Shown here: one piece after another, positions 34,876 through 42,368 of the stretch | Layout of the letters: every line of letters begins with the position of its first letter | Numbering within the stretch: position 1 is the stretch's first letter | The notes under the pieces: model-generated | Databases searched by the model: none | Seen by the model: only the letters and a program-made list of their open reading frames with translations | Told to the model about the DNA's origin: nothing | NCBI RefSeq assembly: GCF_011050365.1 | Contig: NZ_DRFV01000006.1 | Span: 124,001 to 188,000, forward strand | Source of the DNA: Pseudohongiella sp. | GTDB lineage: Bacteria > Pseudomonadota > Gammaproteobacteria > Pseudomonadales > Pseudohongiellaceae | DNA: 64,000 nt | Direction: 5' to 3' | Translations under genes and position numbers: made by a program

Positions 34876-36612
34876 ATGTATTATCGTTTTTCCCGCACCC
34901 TGCAAGTCGTTGCACTGTTGCTGACTGGCATGTTCGCCGTCAATGCTCATGCCAGCGGCGATTTCGCCTTGCTGGATCAGCATGGCCAGTTTCATCAATT
35001 GAGCCGATATGCTGAACACGACGCAGTCGTGATGCTGGTTATTGCGGCTGACGAGCCCACATCATCGCGCGCGATGGCTGCGTTGCAACAGGTTCGTCAA
35101 CAGCTGACACGGCAAGCGCCGGACGCCCGGGTGCCGTTTTTTCTGCTATATGGCGAAGCGGATCCTGAGCGGGCGGCCGTGCAGGCCATGGCTGAGACGC
35201 AGGGGATCGACTTTCCGGTGCTGCTCGATGATGCCCAGATTGTGCTGACTACGTTGGCGGCGCAGCAGCTGGGCGAGGTATTCATCCTGGACCCGGGGTC
35301 CCAGGATGTCTTGTTTCGTGGTGCACTGGGTGCATCAGGTGCTGATGGCGAGATGCAGCGTGGACAGGTGCAGCAGGCATTGGCAGATAGCCTCACCGGC
35401 AATAGCATTGCCAGCGAAGCCATGACAGCCTCTGGTCCGGACATTGATTACCACTACCGGCGTCAGCTGGAGGCTCAGCCGATCTCATATCAGAACGATA
35501 TCGCGCCGTTGTTGCAACGCCGGTGCGCGCACTGTCATGTTGAGCAGGGTCTGGCGCCCTGGGCGATGAACCGGCATCTGATGGTGCTGGGCTGGAGCCC
35601 GATGATACGTGAAGTGGTCATCACCCGCCGCATGCCACCGGGACAGATCGATGGTTATGTTGGTGACTGGCAGCAGACGCACGAGCTGCCACCGGAGGAG
35701 CTGGCCATGTTGATCCACTGGATTGATCAGGGTGCACCTCAGGATGGTGATGTTGATCCGCTCGCTGAGCCGGCCGCCGACCTGGCAAGCTGGCCACTGG
35801 GTGAACCCGATCTTGTTGTTGACGTGCCAGAACAGGCATTGCCGGCAACAGGCATTGTCGATTTTTTACTGGAAAGCGCGGAACTTTCACTGTCTGAAAA
35901 TAGATGGTTGCGCGCAGTGGCGTACGATGTCGGCGACAAAAGTGTGCTGCACAGTCTGATGATATATGCACGCGATAGAGATGCGCCGGTGATCGCAGAG
36001 GCAGACCTGATTGATCCCGAAGTCTCGGATTATGTCAGTATTTTTGTCCCCGGTGAGCGCGTTGATGCGTTCCCGGAGGGCTCTGCCTACTTGCTGGAAG
36101 CGGGCCGGGAGCTGGCCTTCAAGATCCGATACCTGACCTCCGGGCGCGAGACTGTGGACCGCACGCGGATCGGACTGTATTTTCAGGACGAAGCGCCCGA
36201 GATGATTGTTGACAGTATCGTCCTGGCCAATGACACCATCAATATACCTGCCGGTGCTGCCGAACATCGGGAGATGGCGCACAGCGAGCCGCTGGCGACG
36301 GATGTTTATCTGACCAGCCTGTCGCCGCACGCGCATGGGCGCGCCAGAAGTACACAGCTGACGGCGATTTATCCTGATGGCGACCGAGAGCTGATTGCCA
36401 ATGTTGCCAATTACAATTTCAACTGGCAGCTGACCTACCGTTTGCGGCAGCCGTTGCTGCTACCCGCGGGTAGCCGCCTGGAAGCGGAAACAGTCTACGA
36501 CAATTCGCTGGGTAACCCGCTCAATGCCGACCCGACTGTATCTGTGCAGTGGGGATTGAGCGACCAGGACGAAATGTTCAATCATTACGTGCGTATTTTG
36601 CGACCGCGCTGA
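34876..36612 (+). CDS. Exported redoxin-like / cytochrome c / PHM-like copper fusion protein
   Basis: A 578-residue periplasmic protein. After a signal peptide (cleavage near AHASG) comes a redoxin-like domain (about 30-175), in which the usual Cys pair is replaced by DEPTSSRA, so it is probably not a thiol oxidoreductase. A short haem segment follows with CAHCH at 217-221. The C-terminal half fits the copper type II ascorbate-dependent monooxygenase (PHM-like) fold: LSPHAHGRARS with the HxH pair at 485/487, NYNFNWQLTYRLRQP and DEMFNHYV with Met567, a possible third copper ligand. Such modular proteins are common in marine bacteria and planctomycetes. Substrate and reaction are unknown. Confidence 0.75.
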   Translation: MYYRFSRTLQVVALLLTGMFAVNAHASGDFALLDQHGQFHQLSRYAEHDAVVMLVIAADEPTSSRAMAALQQVRQQLTRQAPDARVPFFLLYGEADPERAAVQAMAETQGIDFPVLLDDAQIVLTTLAAQQLGEVFILDPGSQDVLFRGALGASGADGEMQRGQVQQALADSLTGNSIASEAMTASGPDIDYHYRRQLEAQPISYQNDIAPLLQRRCAHCHVEQGLAPWAMNRHLMVLGWSPMIREVVITRRMPPGQIDGYVGDWQQTHELPPEELAMLIHWIDQGAPQDGDVDPLAEPAADLASWPLGEPDLVVDVPEQALPATGIVDFLLESAELSLSENRWLRAVAYDVGDKSVLHSLMIYARDRDAPVIAEADLIDPEVSDYVSIFVPGERVDAFPEGSAYLLEAGRELAFKIRYLTSGRETVDRTRIGLYFQDEAPEMIVDSIVLANDTINIPAGAAEHREMAHSEPLATDVYLTSLSPHAHGRARSTQLTAIYPDGDRELIANVANYNFNWQLTYRLRQPLLLPAGSRLEAETVYDNSLGNPLNADPTVSVQWGLSDQDEMFNHYVRILRPR

Positions 36613-36680
36613 GCGCGGCCGCCGGCCTGCCATCCGGTGCTGAGGTGCCGGAAGCAGGGCGCACATCCTGTCTGCCTTGT

Positions 36681-37442
36681 TTACGACATGGTACGGTCTA
36701 TTTTTAGTGGCCCCCAGGCCTGACAGAGCGGCATCACCTCCATGGCGTTGATATTGACGTGCGGAGGCACGCTGCACACCCAGTGGATGATGTCGGCAAT
36801 ATCCTGCGCTGTCAGCGGCTGGGTTCCGTCATAAACGGTGTCTGCTTTGTCCTTATCCTGCTTGAAGCGTACCAGTGAGAACTCGGTTTCTGCCATTCCT
36901 GGCTCGATATTGCTGACCTTGATATTTTTGCCCAGCAAATCAGCACGCAGCTCACGGCTGAACTGTTGCACGAAGGCTTTGGTAGCACCATAGACATTGC
37001 CGCCCGGATAGGGCCAGCTACCAGCAGTGGAGCCGACATTGATAATGTGACCGCGATTGCGGGCCACCATGCCGGGCAGCAGCAGACGGGTCATGCGCAC
37101 CAGGGCTGTGATATTGGTGTTGATCATGGTTTCCCAGTCTTGCATGTCGGCTTCATCGGCGGATGACAGGCCCAGTGCCAGTCCTGCATTGTTGATCAGG
37201 ATGTCGGGCGCCTGGAATCCCTCAGGTAACGCCGCCAACGTCCGCTGCAGTGCGGCGGCGTCGGTGAGATCGATAGCAACGCAGTGGACGTGCGCGTGAC
37301 CGGACAGTTCTGCCTTCAACTGTTCAAGACGTTCAACCCGGCGTGCCAGTAAAATCAGGTTGTCTCCGGAGGCTGCAAACTTGCGCGCGCAGGCTTCGCC
37401 GAAGCCTGAAGAAGCGCCGGTAATCAATACGGTTCGGGTCAT
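36681..37442 (-). CDS. ydfG: Short-chain dehydrogenase, YdfG-like
   Basis: A 253-residue NADP-dependent SDR. It has the Rossmann TGASSGFG, NNAGLALG, HIINVGSTAGSWPYPGG and the catalytic YGATK (Tyr, Lys). The C-terminal HVNINAMEVMPLCQAWG matches the E. coli YdfG group (3-hydroxy acid / malonic semialdehyde reductase), which is the basis for the symbol. ATG at 37442 is used; a TTG directly before it is in frame. It is convergent with the PHM-like gene. A minus-strand terminator at 37551-37596 upstream separates it from whatever is transcribed from further right. Confidence 0.8.
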   Translation of the reverse strand: MTRTVLITGASSGFGEACARKFAASGDNLILLARRVERLEQLKAELSGHAHVHCVAIDLTDAAALQRTLAALPEGFQAPDILINNAGLALGLSSADEADMQDWETMINTNITALVRMTRLLLPGMVARNRGHIINVGSTAGSWPYPGGNVYGATKAFVQQFSRELRADLLGKNIKVSNIEPGMAETEFSLVRFKQDKDKADTVYDGTQPLTAQDIADIIHWVCSVPPHVNINAMEVMPLCQAWGPLKIDRTMS

Positions 37443-37550
37443 CAATTTTCCTCAATACGGTATTCGGTTTTTACGGATTCAGTAGTCGGAACCAGACTAT
37501 CGGTCATGTGCAGATCTTGTGCAAGCACCGTAGAGGTCGATCATCGATCC

Positions 37551-37596
37551 AAAAAAACCGGGGGCATTGTGTCCTTGCAGGAGTCAATGCCCCCGG
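37551..37596 (-). terminator. Strong intrinsic terminator on the minus strand, possible small-RNA 3' end
   Basis: Positions 37558-37569 (CCGGGGGCATTG) and 37585-37596 (CAATGCCCCCGG) form a perfect 12-bp stem; the 15-base loop can pair further (TCCT with AGGA). On the minus strand it is followed by seven T (37557-37551), a textbook rho-independent terminator. No gene ends here: reading leftwards, nothing is coded on the minus strand between it and about 38300. It therefore ends either a small RNA starting near 37690 or antisense transcription from the hsp20 leader. Confidence 0.7.
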
Positions 37597-37690
37597 AAAC
37601 CGGGTCAGCAGGAAGCAGTGCAGGCCCGGCCGCCCGCCGTCCGTGACAGGCTTCGGACGTCGTCCGTGCGTCCACAGTGGTTATAGATCA
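37551..37690 (-). ncRNA. Candidate small RNA or antisense leader transcript
   Basis: The minus strand from about 37690 to the terminator contains no ORF but a TATAAC -10-like hexamer (37684-37679), with no clear -35. Four GGA trinucleotides follow, three of them in an ACGGACG or TGGACG context, together with a CGGAC/GTCCG hairpin. The strong terminator is the main evidence. The GGA motifs recall RsmZ/CsrB-type RNAs, but they are not clearly placed in loops, so that reading is weak. The 5' end is a guess. Confidence 0.3.
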
Positions 37691-37728
37691 CCCGCTCGAT
37701 GTCTGCCTGTTTTTTTTTGCCTGGCGGT

Positions 37729-37754
37729 CTTGAAAAAAATCGTCGTGGCCATAT
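37729..37754 (+). promoter_or_regulatory. Heat-shock (sigma-32-like) promoter of the hsp20 gene
   Basis: CTTGAAA (37729-37735) matches the sigma-32 -35 element, and GGCCATAT (37747-37754) matches six of eight bases of the CCCCATAT -10 with an 11-bp spacer, at the short end of the known range. It would start transcription near 37762, giving a leader of about 100 bases before the ATG at 37865. The combination with the ROSE-like hairpin makes it convincing. Confidence 0.6.
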
Positions 37755-37840
37755 CAAGGGAAGTAGGGCAGGCGCTCATGAAGAGGCCGGCCCCGGTTGC
37801 CCGATCCAATGGATGGGCACAAAACACTAACCCTGAACGT

Positions 37841-37860
37841 ATATTGCTTGATGAGGATAT
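37841..37860 (+). promoter_or_regulatory. ROSE-like RNA thermometer hairpin of the hsp20 leader
   Basis: The 20 bases ATATTGCTTGATGAGGATAT fold as ATATT(G)CT / AGGATAT with a TGATG loop, so the ribosome-binding AGGA (37854-37857) is paired to the conserved TTGCT with one unpaired G. That G opposite the Shine-Dalgarno, together with a weak stem, is the hallmark of ROSE elements, which melt when heated. A more stable hairpin (GCCC..ATCC / GGAT.GGGC, about 37799-37817) precedes it, as in ROSE leaders. Confidence 0.7.
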
Positions 37861-37864
37861 GACT

Positions 37865-38314
37865 ATGAGAAATTTTGATTTTGCCCCTCTGTACCGATCA
37901 ACTGTCGGCTTTGAACACCTGAGCCAATTGCTGGATTCCATCGCCCAGCGCGATCAGAACCAGCCCAGCTATCCGCCCTATAACATCGAGCGGCTGGATA
38001 AAGATGAATACCGAATTACCATGGCTGTTGCCGGATTCAATCAGGATGAATTGAGTATCCAGTCCGAGCAGCAAACCCTCAAGGTTCGCGGTGACAAGGC
38101 TGACGACAGTACCGAGCGTCAGTACCTGCACCAGGGCATTGCGGCGCGCAATTTTGAACGTGTCTTCCAGCTGGCGGAGCATGTGAAGGTGGTTAACGCC
38201 AATATCGAGAACGGACTGCTGCATATCGAATTGCGCCGGGAAGTACCTGAGACCATGAAGCCAAGGCAGATCCCGATTGGACTGTCTGCAGAAAAGCTGA
38301 TTGAAGACAAATGA
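37865..38314 (+). CDS. ibpA: Small heat-shock protein Hsp20 (IbpA-like)
   Basis: A 149-residue ATP-independent chaperone that holds denatured proteins. It begins MRNFDFAPLYRSTVGFEHLS, typical of gammaproteobacterial IbpA, has the alpha-crystallin domain NIERLDKDEYRITMAVAGF through NGLLHIELRREVPE, and ends in PRQIPI, an IxI-like oligomer motif. Two ATGs are in frame (37859 and 37865); the second is 7 bases from AGGA and fits better, the first is too close. Controlled by the sigma-32-like promoter and thermometer above, and closed by a terminator at 38394. Confidence 0.93.
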   Translation: MRNFDFAPLYRSTVGFEHLSQLLDSIAQRDQNQPSYPPYNIERLDKDEYRITMAVAGFNQDELSIQSEQQTLKVRGDKADDSTERQYLHQGIAARNFERVFQLAEHVKVVNANIENGLLHIELRREVPETMKPRQIPIGLSAEKLIEDK

Positions 38315-38393
38315 TGTTTGCCCGGCAGCTGGTTTATTCAGGCCGGCAGCCGCTTTATGCAGGAAAGTAACTCCGTGACAGAAGGTTAATTCC

Positions 38394-38421
38394 AAGGCAG
38401 CCTGCGGGCTGCCTTTTTTTT
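38394..38421 (+). terminator. Intrinsic terminator of the hsp20 gene
   Basis: GGCAGCC (38396-38402), loop TGCG and GGCTGCC (38407-38413) form a perfect 7-bp GC-rich stem followed by eight T (38414-38421). This is 80 bases after the hsp20 stop. A 170-bp gap then leads to the next gene, with nothing else recognised. Confidence 0.85.
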
Positions 38422-38589
38422 GCCTGACTTTTTGCCTTTTTTAGCCTGGCTTTTCGCCGGACAAAGGTGTCCGCGGCATCAGGGTTGTATCCGGCACTGC
38501 GACAATCGGTCGCAGTTGCGCGGGCTCTAATGCCAACCGCTTTCGGTTACACTAAACACTGCTTTTAAACTTCTTTTTTAGTGAGAGTT

Positions 38590-40236
38590 ATGGTGCGATC
38601 TATCCTGTACAGCCCGTTTTCACGTTATTCAATGCTTGCCGGTCTGGCGCTGTTGATGCTGGGCCATGCCGGGCCCGGCAGGGCAGATGAAGGTTGTGTC
38701 GACACAGAAACGATATCTGTGCACTGTGGCCAGACTCCCAGCGCGCACTATACCAGTGATGGTCGTCTGTGGGTGGTCTTCGAGCAGTATCAGCATGCTT
38801 ATGTCGCCCACTCCGACGACCATGGTGATAGTTATTCACCGCCAGTCAGGGTAAATGGCAGTGCGGAGAACATTGAAACCAACGGCGAGAATCGGCCGAA
38901 GATCCTGGTCGACCAGGATCTTGTATATGTCTCCTGGACACAGAAAACCGAGGGCCAGCATACCGGCGATATCCGCTTTTCCCGTTCCACGGATGGCGGA
39001 CAGAGTTTTGCGCCGGTGCGCACCATCAATGACGATGGTTTGCTGACCAGTCACCGCTTCGACAGCCTGTTTCTGGCCTCCTCTGGACATCTCTATCTGA
39101 CCTGGCTCGACAAGCGTGAACTGGAGTACGCCGCGCAGCGGGGGCAAGAGTATACCGGCAGTGGCGTGTTTTACGCGGTATCGGATGATCAGGGGCAAAC
39201 ATTTACGGCCAATCGCAAGGTTGCCGATCATAGTTGCGAATGCTGTCGTATAGCGGTGGCGCCCTATGGCGACGACGGCGTGGCGCTGATGTGGCGTCAT
39301 GTGTTCGATGGCACGACCCGCGACCATGCCATCGCTGCGGTGGGCCCGGAGGGCGTTCTAACCGGGTTCAGCCGCGCGACCGTGGATGAGTGGCAGATTG
39401 ATGCCTGTCCGCATCATGGCCCCGATATGGCCCTGAGCACCACGGCCCCGGGTGACGATGTTTATCACATGACCTGGTTCAGTGCGGGCGATCGTCACAA
39501 AGGGATTTATTATGGCCGCCATGAACTGACATCGGGTGCAACCACCCTGGTGCGTCAGATCGATGGCAACGCCGGCGCCAGTCATCCACAGATTGCTGAA
39601 TGGCAGGGCGTGCAGCATCTGGTCTGGAAGCGCTTTGATGGTGCCGCTACGCAGCTGTTGTGGATCTATTCGCGAGATGACGGCGCCAACTGGAGCGAAC
39701 CACAGGTGCTGGCGTCGACCACCAATGCCTCCGATCATCCGCTGTTAATAAGGGGTCCGGACAGTCTGCGCCTGGGCTGGCACAGCCGCAACGAAGGCTA
39801 TCGGCTCATGATGCTGCCCGAGCCGGGGCTGGATATCATTCCTTTCACGGCCGACAGTTTTGCGCGAGTCAAAGCCGGGCGGGCGGGACAGCCCTTCGTA
39901 TTAGCGCTGTGGTCAGTGGATTGCCCGCCATGCATGGTTGAGCTTGATCTGCTCGGACGTATGCGTGAACAGCATCCGGATTTGCCGCTGGTACTGATAT
40001 CTGTGGATGACATTGCCCTGCAGGCAGATGCCGAAGACTTTCTGCTCGACTACGGGCTGGCAGACATGACCTCGTGGATGTTTGCCGACGATTATGCTGC
40101 ACCTCTGCGCTACAGCATTGATCCGCAATGGTTTGGTGAGTTGCCGCGTAGCTATCACTTTGATGCACAACACCAGTCCCGGGCCCACAGTGGCATCATG
40201 ACCGAGGCGCAATTGCGCACCTGGCTGGAATTGTAG
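38590..40236 (+). CDS. Exported sialidase-type propeller fused to a thioredoxin domain
   Basis: A 548-residue periplasmic or surface protein. The signal peptide ends near GPGRADEG. The middle part has BNR/Asp-box repeats (SDDHGDSYSPP, STDGGQSFAP, SDDQGQTF, SRDDGANW), the mark of a sialidase-fold beta-propeller, and a CECC cluster near residue 216. The C-terminal 140 residues are a TlpA-like thioredoxin fold with CPPC at 445-448 and the cis-proline stretch ELPRSYHF. Fusion of the two is unusual. It may act in thiol exchange, or metal or cytochrome maturation in the periplasm, but no sialic acid genes are nearby, so a sialidase reaction is doubtful. ATG at 38590 is chosen over GTG at 38581. Confidence 0.75.
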   Translation: MVRSILYSPFSRYSMLAGLALLMLGHAGPGRADEGCVDTETISVHCGQTPSAHYTSDGRLWVVFEQYQHAYVAHSDDHGDSYSPPVRVNGSAENIETNGENRPKILVDQDLVYVSWTQKTEGQHTGDIRFSRSTDGGQSFAPVRTINDDGLLTSHRFDSLFLASSGHLYLTWLDKRELEYAAQRGQEYTGSGVFYAVSDDQGQTFTANRKVADHSCECCRIAVAPYGDDGVALMWRHVFDGTTRDHAIAAVGPEGVLTGFSRATVDEWQIDACPHHGPDMALSTTAPGDDVYHMTWFSAGDRHKGIYYGRHELTSGATTLVRQIDGNAGASHPQIAEWQGVQHLVWKRFDGAATQLLWIYSRDDGANWSEPQVLASTTNASDHPLLIRGPDSLRLGWHSRNEGYRLMMLPEPGLDIIPFTADSFARVKAGRAGQPFVLALWSVDCPPCMVELDLLGRMREQHPDLPLVLISVDDIALQADAEDFLLDYGLADMTSWMFADDYAAPLRYSIDPQWFGELPRSYHFDAQHQSRAHSGIMTEAQLRTWLEL

Positions 40237-40345
40237 GCGATTCAACAGCCGATGCTAAGCAGCGGATTACAAAAGAGTCTTTGACGAACCGTGCCTGTTT
40301 GTACTTTAATCAGTGCCTGTTATAAAGCACAGACAGGAATGCGAT

Positions 40346-41347
40346 ATGAAAGCTGTAGGATACACAGACGGACCCCTGTTCGATTTCGACGCCCCAACAC
40401 CCGTGCCCGGTCCCCGTGATCTCCTGGTCGAGGTCAGTGCCATTGCCGTAAATCCCGTTGACACCAAAATCCGTGGACGCGTCAAACCGGAGGACGGCAC
40501 GCCAAAGGTACTGGGCTGGGACGCGGTGGGCCGGGTGACTGCTGTTGGCGCCCAGGTCAAATCGTTTAAGGTCGGCGATCGTATCTGGTATGCCGGTGAC
40601 GTCAGTCGCGGTGGTTGTAACGCTCAGTTGCAGTGTGTTGATGAGCGCATTGCTGCTCTGGCTCCCACGTCGCTGAGTGATGCGGAAGCGGCAGCATTGC
40701 CGTTGACCACCATTACGGCCTGGGAAATGTTGTTTGACCGGTTGCAGATACCGGGTGGTGACGAAGGTGCCGGCCGGGTATTGCTGATTGTCGGTGCCAG
40801 CGGTGGTGTCGGTTCGATGCTGGTGCAGCTTGCCCGCCAGTTGACCCGTGCTACGGTTATCGCTACCGCGTCACGTCCGCAGAGCAAGGCCTGGGTAGAG
40901 CAACTGGGCGCCCATCATGTGCTGGACCACAGTCAATCATTGCAGGCACAGCTCGCGGGCACCGGTCTCGCTGACATAACCGATGCTGCCTGCGTTAACC
41001 GCACTGGTCAACACTATGCGGATATTGTCGCCATGATGCGCCCGCAGGGCCGCATTTGCCTGATTGATGACCCCATTGAGCCGCTGGATATCAAGCTGAT
41101 GAAGCAGAAAAGCCTGTCTCTGCACTGGGAGTTCATGTTCACACGACCGCTGTTTTCCACCGCAGACATGAGCGCTCAGCATGCGCTGTTATCAGAGGTT
41201 GCGCAATTGATCGACAAGGGTTTGCTGCGAACCACACTGGGCGAGCATTTTGGCGTTGTCAATGCCGCCAATCTGGAACGCGCCCACGACGCGATGAAAA
41301 CTGAACATACCATCGGTAAGGTTGTCCTTGAGGGGTTTGACGCCTGA
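40346..41347 (+). CDS. MDR-type alcohol dehydrogenase/quinone oxidoreductase
   Basis: A cytosolic NADPH-dependent oxidoreductase of 333 residues in the zinc-containing alcohol dehydrogenase superfamily. It has VNPVDTKIRGRVKP, LGWDAVGRVTAVG, LPLTTITAWEMLFDRL and the cofactor-binding GASGGVGSMLVQLA. The structural zinc cysteines are absent, so it resembles quinone or enoyl reductases of the MDR family. CAGGAATGCGAT precedes the ATG at 40346; the longer reading is not conserved. The nitronate monooxygenase gene begins 43 bp after its stop in the same direction. Confidence 0.85.
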   Translation: MKAVGYTDGPLFDFDAPTPVPGPRDLLVEVSAIAVNPVDTKIRGRVKPEDGTPKVLGWDAVGRVTAVGAQVKSFKVGDRIWYAGDVSRGGCNAQLQCVDERIAALAPTSLSDAEAAALPLTTITAWEMLFDRLQIPGGDEGAGRVLLIVGASGGVGSMLVQLARQLTRATVIATASRPQSKAWVEQLGAHHVLDHSQSLQAQLAGTGLADITDAACVNRTGQHYADIVAMMRPQGRICLIDDPIEPLDIKLMKQKSLSLHWEFMFTRPLFSTADMSAQHALLSEVAQLIDKGLLRTTLGEHFGVVNAANLERAHDAMKTEHTIGKVVLEGFDA

Positions 41348-41390
41348 CAACTGCCTGTCTGACAATTTCTTTACTGTTCCCGGAGCCTAC

Positions 41391-42347
41391 ATGTCCCGAT
41401 TGCCACCTGTATTAGAGAATCTGCCATTTCCCGTTGTCGGATCACCGCTGTTTATCATCAGCAACCCGAAGCTGGTCATTGCCCAGTGTATTGCCGGCGT
41501 GGTCGGTTCCATGCCGGCGCTGAATGCACGCCCGGCAGAGCAGCTGGAGGACTGGCTGGCAGAAATTACCGAAACGCTGGATGCTTATAACAAAGCCAAC
41601 CCGGACAAGCCCGCAGCGCCGTTTGCCATCAATCAGATTGTGCATCGCAGCAATGACCGCCTGGATCATGATATGGCGCTGTGTGAAAAGTACAAAGTGC
41701 CTATCATCATCACCAGCCTGGGTGCGCGTGAGGACGTCAACAAGGCGGTACAGGCCTGGGGCGGCATTGTGCTGCATGATGTTATCAATAACGTGTTTGC
41801 TCACAAGGCCATCGACAAGGGGGCTGACGGCCTTATTTGTGTGGCAGCAGGCGCCGGTGGGCATGCCAGCGTCAAAAGCCCGTTTGCCATGGTGCAGGAG
41901 ATCCGCGAATGGTTTGACGGACCTTTGCTGCTGGCCGGCTCCATTGCCACCGGCAATGCCATTCTGGCGGCGCAGGCCATGGGGGCAGACATGGCCTATA
42001 TCGGTTCGCCGTTTATCGCCACGGATGAAGCCCGGGCGGTGGACGGTTACAAAAACATGATCGTAGAGAGCAATTCAGACGATATTGTGTACAGCAATTT
42101 CTACACGGGTATCCATGGCAACTATCTGAAGGGCAGTATCCGTAACGCCGGCATGGACCCCGATAATTTACCTGAATCTGACCCCAGCAAAATGAACTTT
42201 GGTGACGGTGGCGAAAAACGTGCGTGGCGTGATATCTGGGGCTGCGGCCAGGGTATCGGCGCCATTCGTGAGGTTGTGCCAACGGCAACCCTGGTCGCGC
42301 GCCTGAGGCGTGAATATGACGAAGCCAAAAGTCGCCTGTGTCAGTAA
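41391..42347 (+). CDS. Nitronate monooxygenase
   Basis: An FMN-dependent enzyme of 318 residues that oxidises alkyl nitronates (2-nitropropane dioxygenase family). Landmarks are PVVGSPLFIISNPKLVIAQC, AINQIVHRSNDRL, GLICVAAGAGGHASVKSPFA (FMN phosphate site) and LLAGSIATGNAILAAQAMGA with DMAYIGSPFIAT. It belongs to the TIM-barrel group; the exact substrate is not defined. It sits 21 bp before the FMN-binding glutamate-synthase-like gene, and the three neighbours (40346-43988) are probably one transcript. Confidence 0.88.
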   Translation: MSRLPPVLENLPFPVVGSPLFIISNPKLVIAQCIAGVVGSMPALNARPAEQLEDWLAEITETLDAYNKANPDKPAAPFAINQIVHRSNDRLDHDMALCEKYKVPIIITSLGAREDVNKAVQAWGGIVLHDVINNVFAHKAIDKGADGLICVAAGAGGHASVKSPFAMVQEIREWFDGPLLLAGSIATGNAILAAQAMGADMAYIGSPFIATDEARAVDGYKNMIVESNSDDIVYSNFYTGIHGNYLKGSIRNAGMDPDNLPESDPSKMNFGDGGEKRAWRDIWGCGQGIGAIREVVPTATLVARLRREYDEAKSRLCQ

Positions 42348-42368
42348 CGACGTGTCCGGAGTAATCAG

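Noticed and set aside
37551-37690. RsmZ/CsrB-type RNA assignment for the candidate small RNA
   Set aside because: GGA motifs are present but mostly in stems or unplaced, so the class is not claimed; only a candidate RNA is listed.
37508-37864. Longer N terminus for the hsp20 protein (268 residues)
   Set aside because: The stretch contains the heat-shock promoter and thermometer, and IbpA proteins start at MRNFDF.
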